Positions 17,617 through 27,500 of a stretch of DNA of 64,000 nt are shown here, one piece after another. The position numbers were made by a program, and so were the translations under genes. Within the stretch, counting starts at the first letter, position 1; each line of letters starts with the position of its first letter. Under the pieces are notes generated by a model that was not told the origin of the DNA, did no database searches, and was given only the letters and a program-made list of their open reading frames with translations. Source of the stretch: Psychroserpens jangbogonensis (GTDB lineage Bacteria; Bacteroidota; Bacteroidia; Flavobacteriales; Flavobacteriaceae); the NCBI RefSeq assembly GCF_000797465.1, contig NZ_JSWG01000009.1, positions 434,001-498,000 of the forward strand, given 5' to 3'.

Positions 17617-18654
17617 TTAAGGCGCAGGATTTGGAATCTCTGCATGAACCTCATTAATGGCTTTGAGAACTTCATCACTTAGTGTAATGTCAATACTATC
17701 AATATTTTCTTCTAACTGCTCTAATGAGGTTGCGCCAATTATATTACTCGTCATAAACGGTCTGTCTGTTACAAACGCTAATGACATTTGAGCCAAAGTC
17801 ATATTGTTATCTTCAGCAATTTTTAAATAACGTTTTGTAGCTTCAGTTGCTTTGCCTCCACTATATCTTGCAAACCTTGGGAAGAGCTTTAACCTAGCGT
17901 TATCACCTTCAATACCTTTAATATATTTACCAGATAGCACACCAAATGCCATTGGAGAATAAGCTAATAAACCAATCTCTTCTCGAATTGCAATTTCTGC
18001 CATATCACCTTCAAATACTCTATTCAATAAATTGTATGCATTTTGAATGGTAATCATTCTTGGTAATTCATTCTTGGTAGATTCTTCTAAGTAGCGCATA
18101 GTTCCCCAAGCTTTCTCATTTGAGATTCCAACTTTTCGTATTTTTCCAGACTTGACAATCTCATCTAGATTATGCAACACCTCATTAAAATTATCTGTCC
18201 AAGGGTCTTTTGAACTATGACTATAATCTCTAACACCAAATGTATTTGTATCGCGTTCTGGCCAATGCAGTTGATACAAATCAATGTAATCCGTCTTTAA
18301 TCGCTTTAAACTCTTGTCTACAGCATCGTTAAGCGCTTCTTTGCTAAAACCATTAGTTCTAATGTGAGCAGTATAATCGCCTGGTCCAGCAATTTTTGTA
18401 GCTAAGACTACTTTATCTCTATTTCCACTTTTTTCAAACCAATTACCAATAATACGTTCGGTTTCGGCATACGTTTCTGCAGTTGCAGGAACGGGATATA
18501 ACTCTGCAACATCAAAGAAATTAACGCCTTTGTCTAAGGCTAAATCCATTTGAGCAAAACCTTCATCTTGGGTGTTTTGATTTCCCCAAGTCATAGTACC
18601 TAAGCATATTTTACTAACTTTTATATCAGTTTTAGGAAGTGTTGTATATCTCAT
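17617..18654 (-). CDS. Aldo/keto reductase (Tas-like)
   Basis: A 345-residue NADP(H)-dependent oxidoreductase of the Tas/YajO type, reducing carbonyl compounds in the cytoplasm. Catalytic tetrad residues are recognisable: Asp and Tyr in FFDVAELYP, a Lys in VLATKIAG and the His in LYQLHWPERD. The nucleotide-binding part (LAYSPMAFGVLSGKY and IIGATSLEQLEENI near the end) is complete. The physiological substrate cannot be predicted. Transcribed separately from its upstream neighbour, which ends in its own terminator. Confidence 0.9.
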   Translation of the reverse strand: MRYTTLPKTDIKVSKICLGTMTWGNQNTQDEGFAQMDLALDKGVNFFDVAELYPVPATAETYAETERIIGNWFEKSGNRDKVVLATKIAGPGDYTAHIRTNGFSKEALNDAVDKSLKRLKTDYIDLYQLHWPERDTNTFGVRDYSHSSKDPWTDNFNEVLHNLDEIVKSGKIRKVGISNEKAWGTMRYLEESTKNELPRMITIQNAYNLLNRVFEGDMAEIAIREEIGLLAYSPMAFGVLSGKYIKGIEGDNARLKLFPRFARYSGGKATEATKRYLKIAEDNNMTLAQMSLAFVTDRPFMTSNIIGATSLEQLEENIDSIDITLSDEVLKAINEVHAEIPNPAP

Positions 18655-18687
18655 TTTGGTTTGGTTTAAAGAAGTGTAAAGATAAGA

Positions 18688-18720
18688 AGACCTTTCAGCT
18701 TTATAAAAACTGAAAGGTCT
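18688..18720 (-). terminator. Terminator downstream of the OmpA-type lipoprotein gene
   Basis: Perfect 11-bp stem (AGACCTTTCAG 18688-18698, CTGAAAGGTCT 18710-18720), followed on the minus strand by TCTTATCTTT. Confidence 0.75.
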
Positions 18721-18741
18721 AAATCTATGTTAAGTTTCGAC

Positions 18742-19701
18742 TTACAACTCATTTAAGAGCTTTGAAATCTCATCGAGTTTTGGTGTCAAAATGACTTCAA
18801 TACGACGATTTTGGGCTTTGCCTTCGGAATTGTCATTACTAGCAACTGGAGCAAATTCACCTCGACCAGCAGCTGTTAAATTTTCTGGATTGATTGACTC
18901 GTTTTCTCTTAAAATGTTTACAATAGCAGTAGCACGCTTAGCTGATAAATCCCAGTTACCACTTAATTGTGCGTTGCCTTTATACGGCACATCATCTGTA
19001 TGTCCTTCAATTAAAATAGCAATTTCAGGATTTTCAGCCAGAACTTCACCTAATTTTTTTACAGCTTGTTTTCCGTTAGATCCAACAGCCCAACTACCAG
19101 ATTCAAAAAGTAGTTTGTTCTCCATAGATACATACACCTTTCCGTTACGTTGTTCAACGGTTAAGCCATTACCTTCAAAGTTGGTTAAAGCTTTTGATAT
19201 GGCATCTTTTAACTTTGTCATGGCAGCATCTTTAGAAGCTATCACGTTTTCTAGTTCAGCTACACGTTGAGAACGTGCTTCTAATTCTGCTTTCAATTTA
19301 TCAAGTCTTGCATTTTCTGCGGCTAAAGCCAGTTCCTTTGCTTCAAGTTGAGCTAGTAACTCACGATTCTTTTTAGAGTTTTCTGCAATTGATGCAGAAC
19401 TATTCTTTTCTAAAGCATCATAAGAAGCATTTAGATTGTCAAGATTTGCTTTTGTTGCATTATAATCTCCTTGTAATTTATTGCGCTGTTCTAAGGCTTG
19501 GTCATAATCTGACTGCAGTTTAGTTAGATCATTTTTAGCTTTGTTTAAAGCGGTTTCTAAATCTTGATTGTTATCAGATAACTTTCGATTTTCTTTTTTT
19601 AATTCTGCATATTTATCCTCCAAATCTGTATATATTTTTTTAGACACACATGAGGTTGTTAGAATTAAAGTTAGTGCTATTAATGACAATTTTTTAAGCA
19701 T
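18742..19701 (-). CDS. OmpA family peptidoglycan-binding lipoprotein
   Basis: A 319-residue lipoprotein: hydrophobic leader with lipobox TTSC (Cys18), a long coiled coil at about 22-165 with heptad-like Leu/Ala spacing, then an OmpA C-terminal domain at about 200-312 (LLFESGSWAVGSNGKQ, ILIEGHTDDVPYKG, NWDLSAKRATAIVNIL, GRGEFAPVASN, QNRRIEVIL). The EGHTD and NRRIE motifs contact the diaminopimelate of peptidoglycan. It probably tethers the outer membrane to the wall over a distance set by the coiled coil. Xth is encoded 35 bp upstream on the same strand. Confidence 0.92.
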   Translation of the reverse strand: MLKKLSLIALTLILTTSCVSKKIYTDLEDKYAELKKENRKLSDNNQDLETALNKAKNDLTKLQSDYDQALEQRNKLQGDYNATKANLDNLNASYDALEKNSSASIAENSKKNRELLAQLEAKELALAAENARLDKLKAELEARSQRVAELENVIASKDAAMTKLKDAISKALTNFEGNGLTVEQRNGKVYVSMENKLLFESGSWAVGSNGKQAVKKLGEVLAENPEIAILIEGHTDDVPYKGNAQLSGNWDLSAKRATAIVNILRENESINPENLTAAGRGEFAPVASNDNSEGKAQNRRIEVILTPKLDEISKLLNEL

Positions 19702-19736
19702 AGGTTGTAGTATTAGGTTGTTGATTTGTTTAAATT

Positions 19737-20498
19737 TTAGTTTTCAATTTCAATTAAAATCGGACAGTGGTCACTATGTACCGCTTCCGAAAGTATAACG
19801 CTTCGTTTGATGTTTTCTTGTAATGGCTTACTAGCCATAGCATAATCTAGTCGCCAACCTTTGTTGTTTGCTCTAGAATTTGCTCTATAACTCCACCAGC
19901 TGTATTCTTGTTTTTCAGGATGTAAAAATCGAAACGAATCTATAAATCCACTATCGATAAAGTTTCCAAGCCATTCACGTTCTTCTGGTAAAAAACCAGA
20001 AACACCTTTCATTTTCGGGTTGTGAATGTCCATCGCCTCATGACAAATATTATAATCACCTAGAACCACGAGGTTAGGTAAATCTTTTCGCAAGTCATTT
20101 AAATACTGATGAATCATATCCATATACTCAAACTTATGAGCCAATCTCGCATCATTTGTCCCAGAAGGTAAGTACATACTCATCACAGATAGACCATCAA
20201 AGTCTGCTCTTATATTTCGACCTTCGAAATCCATAGAGGCAATACCTGTTCCGTATTCTACATGTTTTGGTTCAATTTTACTTAAAATGGCAACACCACT
20301 GTAACCTTTTTTTTGGGCACTAAACCAATAATTATACTTGTAACCAGCATTTTCTATAGCTTCAATATCAACCTGCTCTTTCATGGCTTTGATTTCTTGT
20401 AAGCAAATCACATCTGGATTTGCGCTTGTAAGCCAATCGATAAAGCCCTTTTTCATCGCTGCTCTTATTCCATTAACATTGTATGAGATGATTTTCAT
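19737..20498 (-). CDS. xth: Exodeoxyribonuclease III
   Basis: A 253-residue AP endonuclease and 3'-5' exonuclease of base excision repair. Motifs are in order: ISYNVNGIRAA, CLQEIKA (metal-binding Glu), YSGVAILSK, MYLPSGTND, LVVLGDYNICHEAMDIHNPK (catalytic Asp/Asn), YSWWSYRANSR, RLDYAMAS and the C-terminal SDHCPILIEI (catalytic His). Length and motifs are typical. Confidence 0.95.
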   Translation of the reverse strand: MKIISYNVNGIRAAMKKGFIDWLTSANPDVICLQEIKAMKEQVDIEAIENAGYKYNYWFSAQKKGYSGVAILSKIEPKHVEYGTGIASMDFEGRNIRADFDGLSVMSMYLPSGTNDARLAHKFEYMDMIHQYLNDLRKDLPNLVVLGDYNICHEAMDIHNPKMKGVSGFLPEEREWLGNFIDSGFIDSFRFLHPEKQEYSWWSYRANSRANNKGWRLDYAMASKPLQENIKRSVILSEAVHSDHCPILIEIEN

Positions 20499-20609
20499 TC
20501 TGAAATTTTAAGATTTCAGCTAAATTAAATAATACTGTACTTTTACACTATTATTTTAAGGAGGTTTTAACCATAAAATAATTTCTGTCTTTAGAAGTTT
20601 ATATACTAA

Positions 20610-23600
20610 ATGAAAATTGCTATTTCACTTATCTGTTTTATTATGGGTTGCTCTGCATTTGCGCAAGAGCCAATCTCTAATTATAGGACTAAAAAAGTAG
20701 CGGTTAGAGATTCCATAAAAGTGGATACTGTTAGTATCAATACCAACAGTTTTATTTTGAGACGAAAGGATAATACAATTATTGATTCATCTTATTATCG
20801 CGTTGATTTTTCAAAAGCGTTATTGACCTTCAAAAAACTTGTTGATACAGATTCAATTGTAATCGACTATTTAAGGTATCCTGATTTTATTACCAAAAAG
20901 TATTTTCAATTAGATGAACGTATCATTGTTGAAAACACAGACAATCTTCAGCGTTTATACAAGCTTAATCAATCAAATGTGCAACGTTCCTATTTGCCTT
21001 TTGATGGATTGAGTACATCAGGTAGTATATCTCGTGGTGTTACTATTGGAAATAATCAAAATTCAGTTTTGAATAGTGAATTAGATTTGCAAATCTCTGG
21101 AAAGTTAAGTGATAAGGTATCTCTTAGAGCTTCTATTCAAGATGCAAATATCCCATTACAAGAAAGTGGATACTCTCAGAGGTTAGATGAATTTGATCAG
21201 GTATTTATTGAACTCTTTAGTGATACTTGGAATATAAGAGCTGGAGATATCGACTTAATAAACGACAACAGTTATTTTGCGTCGTTTACAAAACGTGTTC
21301 AAGGGTTGTTTGTAAATGTAGATTTTGATAAAGAAGAATCTAAAACTAACGTATTTGCGGCTGGAGCTTTAGTAAGAGGTCAATTTACAAGTAGCCAATT
21401 TACAGCTCAAGAAGGCAATCAAGGACCTTATAAACTAAGTGGACCAAATAGTGAGTTGTATGTATTGATTGTCTCTGGAAGTGAAACCGTTTATGTGAAT
21501 GGAATTGCTATTGAGCGTGGTGAAAACAAGGATTATATTATCGATTATAATGCTGGCGAGATTATTTTCAATTCTACATTTCCAATTACTTCTGAAATGA
21601 GAATTACTGTCGACTACCAGTTTAGCGAACGTAATTTCTCTCGTTTCACTGTTTTTGGAGGTGGAAATTATGAAACGGAAAAACTCAAATTAGGAGTTTC
21701 ATTATATTCTGAAGTCGATTCGAAAAACCAGCCTTTGCAACAAAATTTATCTTCAGATCAAGTCGATATTCTTTCTGATGCAGGTGATGATCAATCTCAA
21801 ATGGTTGCGCCTTCTGATGTTTCTGAGTCGTTTGATGAGAATCGTATTTTATACCGAAAGGATATTGTTGGAGGAGAAGAAATCTTTGTATTTTCTAATA
21901 ATCCAGAAGACGATTTGTTTAGTGTTAGGTTCACACAAGTTGGCATCAATCAAGGAAACTATATCATCGTAAATAGCAATGCCATTAGTAATATTTTTGA
22001 ATACATTCCACCAGTAGGAGGTGTTCTTCAAGGAAGTTACGAACCAATTGTGCAATTGATTGCACCTGTGAAATTGCAGGTTGCTGTTGTTAATGGTACG
22101 TACAAACCTACTGAAAGAACAGATATTTTATTTGAATTGGCTGGAAGTAGAAACGATTTAAATTTGTATTCTGATATAGATGATAGTGATAATGACGGTT
22201 TTGCAGGGAAATTAACTGTAAGACAGCAAATCGTTAAAACAGATAGCTTATGGAACTTGAACGCATATGCTGATGGAGATATCATACAGAAGGATTTTAG
22301 AACTATAGAACGTTTATATAGACCTGAATTTAATCGTGATTGGAATTTAGAAGATCCACTCGGAAATCAAACTTTATTGTCTTCAGGATTAGAATTATTA
22401 CATCCAGAAAAAGGAATAGCCAATTACAAATTTGAACATTTAAATTTCTCTGAAAACTTTAATGGTAATCGTCATAACCTTATGGCAAGTCTTAGATTGA
22501 ATCAATTTAATGTGTATTCAACATCTAGTTACCTAAGCAATAGAAGTAGTGCCTCACAATCTACATTTTTACGTTCTTTTAATCGTGTTGTTTACAATTT
22601 TAAAAAGCAATGGGTAGGAACAAAACTGGCTATGGAAGATAATGAGCAGCGCTTAAAATCTAACGATTCATTAACCAATTTAAGTCAGCGATTTACATCA
22701 TATGAAGTTTTTACTGGAATAGGAGATAGCACAAAAGTTTTTGTTGAGGTTGGTTATATCAAGAGAGTTAATGACAGTTTGAGATTAAATCGTATTGAAA
22801 AAGTAAATAGTTCTAACACTTACTATTTAAAATCTCGGATCATTAAAAACATAAATACAGACCTGGCTATCTTCGCTAATTATAGACGACTTAAACAAGA
22901 AGACCCAGATTTAGAAGAAGACCAGTCTTTAAACTCAAGATTAAATTTTAATCAAAAATTGTTCAAAAATCTAATCATTTGGAATACGGTTTTTGAAACC
23001 AATTCAGGAACCTTGCCTCGACAAGATTTCACCTATGTTGAAGTTGAACCAGGTCAAGGCGCTTATACTTGGATTGATTACAATGAAAATGGAATACAGG
23101 AACTCGATGAATTTGAACTGGCTCAATTCGCTGACGAAGGTAGTTTTATTCGTGTTTTACTGCCAAATCAAATCTTTGTTAGAACACATCAAAACAGATT
23201 CAGTCAGACCTTAACTATTAATCCGCAACAGTGGTCAACTTCTGAGAATAAAACCAAAAAACTCTGGTCGCATTTTTATAACCAAACCTCATATTTGATC
23301 GATAGAAAAGATCAAAGACAAGGCAATACATTTGATTTAAATCCATTTTCTACAAATGAAGAAAATCAATTAGCACTTAATAAAAGTGTTAGAAATGTAT
23401 TGTTTTATAACAGAGGAAAACAACATTATACAACGTCATATACATTTTTGAATAATACCAATAGGTCAGTATTATCAACAGGGTTTCAAGAGAATAAATT
23501 GCAAAGTCATCAACTTCAATTTAATCACAAATTTGCAAAGAGTTGGCTTTTTAATTTTGAATCTAGTTTAGAATTTAATGAAAGTATAAATGAGAATTTT

Positions 23601-24020
23601 GTATCTCGAAATTATAATTTAGAGCAAATACGTTTCGAACCAAAGCTGTCTTATATATTTAATGAAAATGCACGCTTTGCAATATTCTATCAGTATACCA
23701 CTAAGGATAATACTGTTGGTGATATGGAAGGCTTATTACAGAATAATTTAGGATTATCATTTACCTATAACAATGCTCAAAAAATTGCTTTAACTGGTGA
23801 AGTCAATTACTTCAAAAATGAATATGATGGCAATCCAAATACACCTGTTGCTTATCAAATTTTAGAAGGCCTTCAACCAGGAAATAACTTTACATGGAGT
23901 TTATTGGCACAAAAGAAACTGACTAAATTTTTAGATTTAAACTTAAATTACTTCGGAAGAAAAACAGAAACAAGTAAAACTATTCACACGGGAACTGTTC
24001 AGTTAAAAGCTTATTTTTAA
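20610..24020 (+). CDS. Large outer-membrane beta-barrel protein of unknown function
   Basis: A 1136-residue exported protein with a signal peptide ending CSAFAQ (about residue 19). The first 120 residues look like a soluble Ig-like module; from GSISRGVTIGNNQNSVL onward the chain is dominated by alternating aromatic/hydrophobic beta strands with acidic turns and ends in HTGTVQLKAYF with a terminal Phe, as in outer-membrane barrels. An EF-hand-like loop (DYNENGIQELDEFE, around residue 820) and DDSDNDGFAG look able to bind calcium. The GSISRG...LDLQISGKLSDKV segment vaguely recalls the gliding protein SprA, but the protein is much shorter than SprA. No function is assigned. Confidence 0.75.
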   Translation: MKIAISLICFIMGCSAFAQEPISNYRTKKVAVRDSIKVDTVSINTNSFILRRKDNTIIDSSYYRVDFSKALLTFKKLVDTDSIVIDYLRYPDFITKKYFQLDERIIVENTDNLQRLYKLNQSNVQRSYLPFDGLSTSGSISRGVTIGNNQNSVLNSELDLQISGKLSDKVSLRASIQDANIPLQESGYSQRLDEFDQVFIELFSDTWNIRAGDIDLINDNSYFASFTKRVQGLFVNVDFDKEESKTNVFAAGALVRGQFTSSQFTAQEGNQGPYKLSGPNSELYVLIVSGSETVYVNGIAIERGENKDYIIDYNAGEIIFNSTFPITSEMRITVDYQFSERNFSRFTVFGGGNYETEKLKLGVSLYSEVDSKNQPLQQNLSSDQVDILSDAGDDQSQMVAPSDVSESFDENRILYRKDIVGGEEIFVFSNNPEDDLFSVRFTQVGINQGNYIIVNSNAISNIFEYIPPVGGVLQGSYEPIVQLIAPVKLQVAVVNGTYKPTERTDILFELAGSRNDLNLYSDIDDSDNDGFAGKLTVRQQIVKTDSLWNLNAYADGDIIQKDFRTIERLYRPEFNRDWNLEDPLGNQTLLSSGLELLHPEKGIANYKFEHLNFSENFNGNRHNLMASLRLNQFNVYSTSSYLSNRSSASQSTFLRSFNRVVYNFKKQWVGTKLAMEDNEQRLKSNDSLTNLSQRFTSYEVFTGIGDSTKVFVEVGYIKRVNDSLRLNRIEKVNSSNTYYLKSRIIKNINTDLAIFANYRRLKQEDPDLEEDQSLNSRLNFNQKLFKNLIIWNTVFETNSGTLPRQDFTYVEVEPGQGAYTWIDYNENGIQELDEFELAQFADEGSFIRVLLPNQIFVRTHQNRFSQTLTINPQQWSTSENKTKKLWSHFYNQTSYLIDRKDQRQGNTFDLNPFSTNEENQLALNKSVRNVLFYNRGKQHYTTSYTFLNNTNRSVLSTGFQENKLQSHQLQFNHKFAKSWLFNFESSLEFNESINENFVSRNYNLEQIRFEPKLSYIFNENARFAIFYQYTTKDNTVGDMEGLLQNNLGLSFTYNNAQKIALTGEVNYFKNEYDGNPNTPVAYQILEGLQPGNNFTWSLLAQKKLTKFLDLNLNYFGRKTETSKTIHTGTVQLKAYF

Positions 24021-24061
24021 CGATTTGTAACTTTCGTCACATATCAACTACGTTTTTTTTA

Positions 24062-24069
24062 TACCTTTG
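24062..24069 (+). promoter_or_regulatory. -7 element (TACCTTTG) of the metal-efflux operon
   Basis: TACCTTTG matches TAnnTTTG and ends only 6 bp before the ATG at 24076, so the transcript would be nearly leaderless. It also covers a potential TTG start (24067), which is therefore unlikely to be translated. No good -33 box is visible. Confidence 0.55.
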
Positions 24070-24075
24070 CCAAGT

Positions 24076-24465
24076 ATGCAAAAACTGTTTGCCATAACAT
24101 TTTCTTTTTTGATTCTTTTTCAAAGTTTCAATGTTGGTGCTGAAGATTTATCCAAAATCAGCGTCTTATTTGAGCATGCACAATTCCATCAGGAAACCTA
24201 TGGCGATACTTTTTATCAGTTTTTAGCAGAACATTATGGTGAACGTGTAGCCGACCATGAAACCAATCATGATGAACACGAAGATTTACCCTTTAAGCAT
24301 CAACATCAAAGTTGTTCTCATGTTAGTATTGCTTTTATGGTTCAAACCATTACATTCGATTTAAGTTGCGAGCCATTTATAGAGATTCCTTTTAATTTTT
24401 TCTACAAAGAATCTACTTCTTTATTCGAAAAATCATCTATTTTTCAACCACCAAAATTAGCTTAA
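24076..24465 (+). CDS. His-rich exported protein of the metal-efflux operon
   Basis: A 129-residue protein with a signal peptide (MQKLFAITFSFLILFQSFNV, cleaved near GAE). The mature part contains a His/Glu-rich stretch (ETNHDEHEDLPFKHQHQSCSH) with seven His and one Cys, suited to binding transition metals. It lies 77 bp before the RND pump gene on the same strand. I do not recognise a named family. A periplasmic metal chaperone or buffer is the natural guess from composition and context. The ATG at 24076 is preferred over the TTG at 24067, which sits inside the promoter box. Confidence 0.7.
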   Translation: MQKLFAITFSFLILFQSFNVGAEDLSKISVLFEHAQFHQETYGDTFYQFLAEHYGERVADHETNHDEHEDLPFKHQHQSCSHVSIAFMVQTITFDLSCEPFIEIPFNFFYKESTSLFEKSSIFQPPKLA

Positions 24466-24542
24466 TTTATTAGTATCAATTTTTAAAAGTCCACATTATT
24501 ACTATCATTAAGTGGAATTATTAATGCTTTTTACAATGAATT

Positions 24543-27500
24543 ATGTTAGAATACATCATTAAATTCAGCTTACGAAATAAGCTGATTATTTTCCTTTTTA
24601 CTGCCTTTATTTTTGGTTTTGGGATTTTTTCGCTAACTCAAATCCCAATTGGCGCAGTACCTGATATTACCAATAATCAAGTACAGGTAATTACCACATC
24701 TAGAAATTTGTCTACCCAAGATGTAGAGCAATTTATTACCTATCCTGTAGAGTTAGAAATGGCTAATTTACCGGGAGTTGAAGAGATTCGATCCATTTCG
24801 AAATTTGGATTATCAGTGGTTACTATTGTTTTCGATGACGATTTAGGGACGTATTTACCTCGACAACTTATTGCCGAAAAGATCAAATCGGCTTCAGAAC
24901 AAATTCCAGAAGGTTTTGGCTCGCCTGAAATGGGTCCTATTACTACAGGTTTGGGTGAGATTTACCAATACATTTTAGATGTAAAACCTGGTTATGAAGA
25001 CAAATACACCACAACCGATTTACGTACCATCCAAGATTGGATTGTAAAACGTCAACTTTCTGGAATTTCTGGAGTAGTTGAAGTCAATACTTGGGGAGGG
25101 TTTTTAAAACAATACGAAGTAGCTATCAATCCAAATAAGTTAACTGCTATGAATATCTCTATTGCAGAAATTTACGATGCTTTAGAAAAAAACAACAGTG
25201 TTTCTGGTGGTGGTTATATAGAAAAAAATAACAAAGCCTTTTTTATTCGTGGAGAAGGTTTGGTTACTTCATTACAAGATATTGAAAGGATTGTTGTGAA
25301 AAATGATGGCACACCAATTTACATTAAAGATGTTGCGAAGGTTGGCTTTGGTAGCGCTACACGATTTGGAGCAATAACAGGAAATGGTGAAGGTGAAAAA
25401 GTGTTAGGGCAAATCATGATGCTTAGAGATGGTAACTCTAAAGAGGTAATTGATGCTGTAAAAGAGCGCGTTGCATCTATACAAAATACATTACCAGAAG
25501 GCGTTTATATTAACGGATTTTTAGAACGAAGCGAACTTATTGCAAAAACTACTTTTACGGTTGCCGAAAACCTAATATTAGGATCTTTAATTGTCATTTT
25601 CGTAGTGGTTTTACTTCTAGGTAATTGGCGTTCTGGTTTAGTAATTGCTTCCGTTATTCCGTTAAGTTTATTATTTGCTATTATCCTAATGCGTCAATTT
25701 GGAGTAGATGCCAATTTAATGAGTTTAGGTGCCATCGATTTTGGAATTATCATTGATGGAGCAGTAATTATTGTAGAGTTTATTGCGTTCCAAATTATGT
25801 CCAAATCTGCACACCTTTCAGGAATAAGCAAAAACGAAAAACAAGCAGAAATTGATCAAATAACACTTAAAAGCGCTTCAAAAATGATGAATTCTGCAAT
25901 TTTTGGGCAATTAATCATCTTAATTGTGTTTATTCCAATTCTGTCTTTAAGTGGTATTGAAGGCAAAATGTTTAAACCTATGGCAATGACATTTAGCTTT
26001 GCCTTAATTGGAGCCATGATTTTGTGCTTAACGTATGTTCCCGTCGTGTCTTCATTGTTTTTAAAACCTAGTAAACAGTCTGCGAAAAACATTTCTGTTA
26101 GATTAATGAATTTTCTAAATAAAGCTTATCAACCAATTATTAATTGGGCTTTATCTAACAAAAGAATAGTAGTTGTTCTTTCAGCTATTTTGCTTGCGTC
26201 TAGTATTTGGATTTTTAGTAGAATGGGAGGCGAATTTATTCCCACTTTAGATGAAGGTGACTTTGCTATTCAACCCGTTTTAAAAACAGGAACATCTCTT
26301 GGGAAGACTATAGAAATAACAACGCGAATAGAACAAATTTTATTAGATAATTTTCCAGAAGTAGATCAAGTAGTTACACGAATTGGAGCCGCAGAAGTAC
26401 CAACAGATCCTATGTCTATGGAGGAAAGTGATGTTATTGTTAAACTCAAACCTAAAGCAGAATGGACTTCGGCAAGTAGTAAAGATGAATTAGCTGATAA
26501 ATTTAAAGAAGCCTTAGCAGTGATACCTGGTATGGAGGTCGAGTTTACGCAACCTATTGAAATGAGATTTAATGAACTTATCACTGGTGTTAGAGCAGAT
26601 GTTGCAATTAAGATTTTTGGTGAAGATTTAACTGTCCTAGCAAATAAAGCAGATGAGATTAAAGCACTCATTGATAATGTAGAAGGTGCTGCAGATATTA
26701 CAGTAGAAAAAGTTGAAGGTTTGCCGCAAATGAGTGTGAAATTTAATAGAAGTAAAATTGCTCGTTACGGACTTAATATTTCAGATTTAAATAAAATCAT
26801 TTCTATGGGATTTGCAGGTGAGTCTGTCGGTAGTGTGTTTGAAGGAGAAAAACGTTTTGATTTGGTGATGCGTTTAGACCAAGACAATAGAAAGGATCTA
26901 GAAAGTTTACAAAATTTATATGTCGATACACCTAGTGGAAATAAGATTCCGCTTAGTGAATTGGCAGATATCACCTATACAACTGGTCCTGCTCAAATAT
27001 CGAGAGATGACACTAAACGTCGCATTGTCGTTGGAATTAATGTTAGAAATAGAGATCTGCAATCGGTTGTAAATGATGTGCAGGAAATTATTGAAAGCAA
27101 GCTCAAGCTTCCCGTGGGTTACAACATTACTTATGGTGGACAATTTGAAAATCTGCAAAGTGCAAAAGATCGATTGTTAGTTGCTGTTCCAGTGGCTTTG
27201 GTATTAATATTTATACTGCTTTATTTCGCATTTAATTCTATTAAAGAAGCCTTAATTGTTTACTCTGCCATTCCGCTTTCTGCTGTTGGTGGTATACTAT
27301 TATTGTGGCTAAGAGATTTGCCTTTTAGTATTTCTGCTGGAGTTGGTTTTATTGCCTTGTTTGGAATTGCAGTACTAAACGGAATTGTATTAATCGAGCA
27401 TTTTAAAGAACTAAAAGCTGAGGGTATTTCAAACATTGAAGAACGTATTAAAAAAGGAACAGTTGAACGTTTACGTCCTGTGTTATTAACAGCAGCAGCG

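Noticed and set aside
18791-19270. A 159-codon open frame on the plus strand
   Set aside because: It lies fully antisense to the OmpA-type lipoprotein gene, has no recognisable protein features and reflects codon bias of the real gene.
24067-24075. TTG start for the His-rich protein
   Set aside because: It lies inside the TACCTTTG promoter box; the ATG at 24076 gives a normal signal peptide.
26366-26671. A 101-codon minus-strand frame inside the RND pump gene
   Set aside because: Shadow frame of a strongly conserved gene; same for the frame at 27260-27571.
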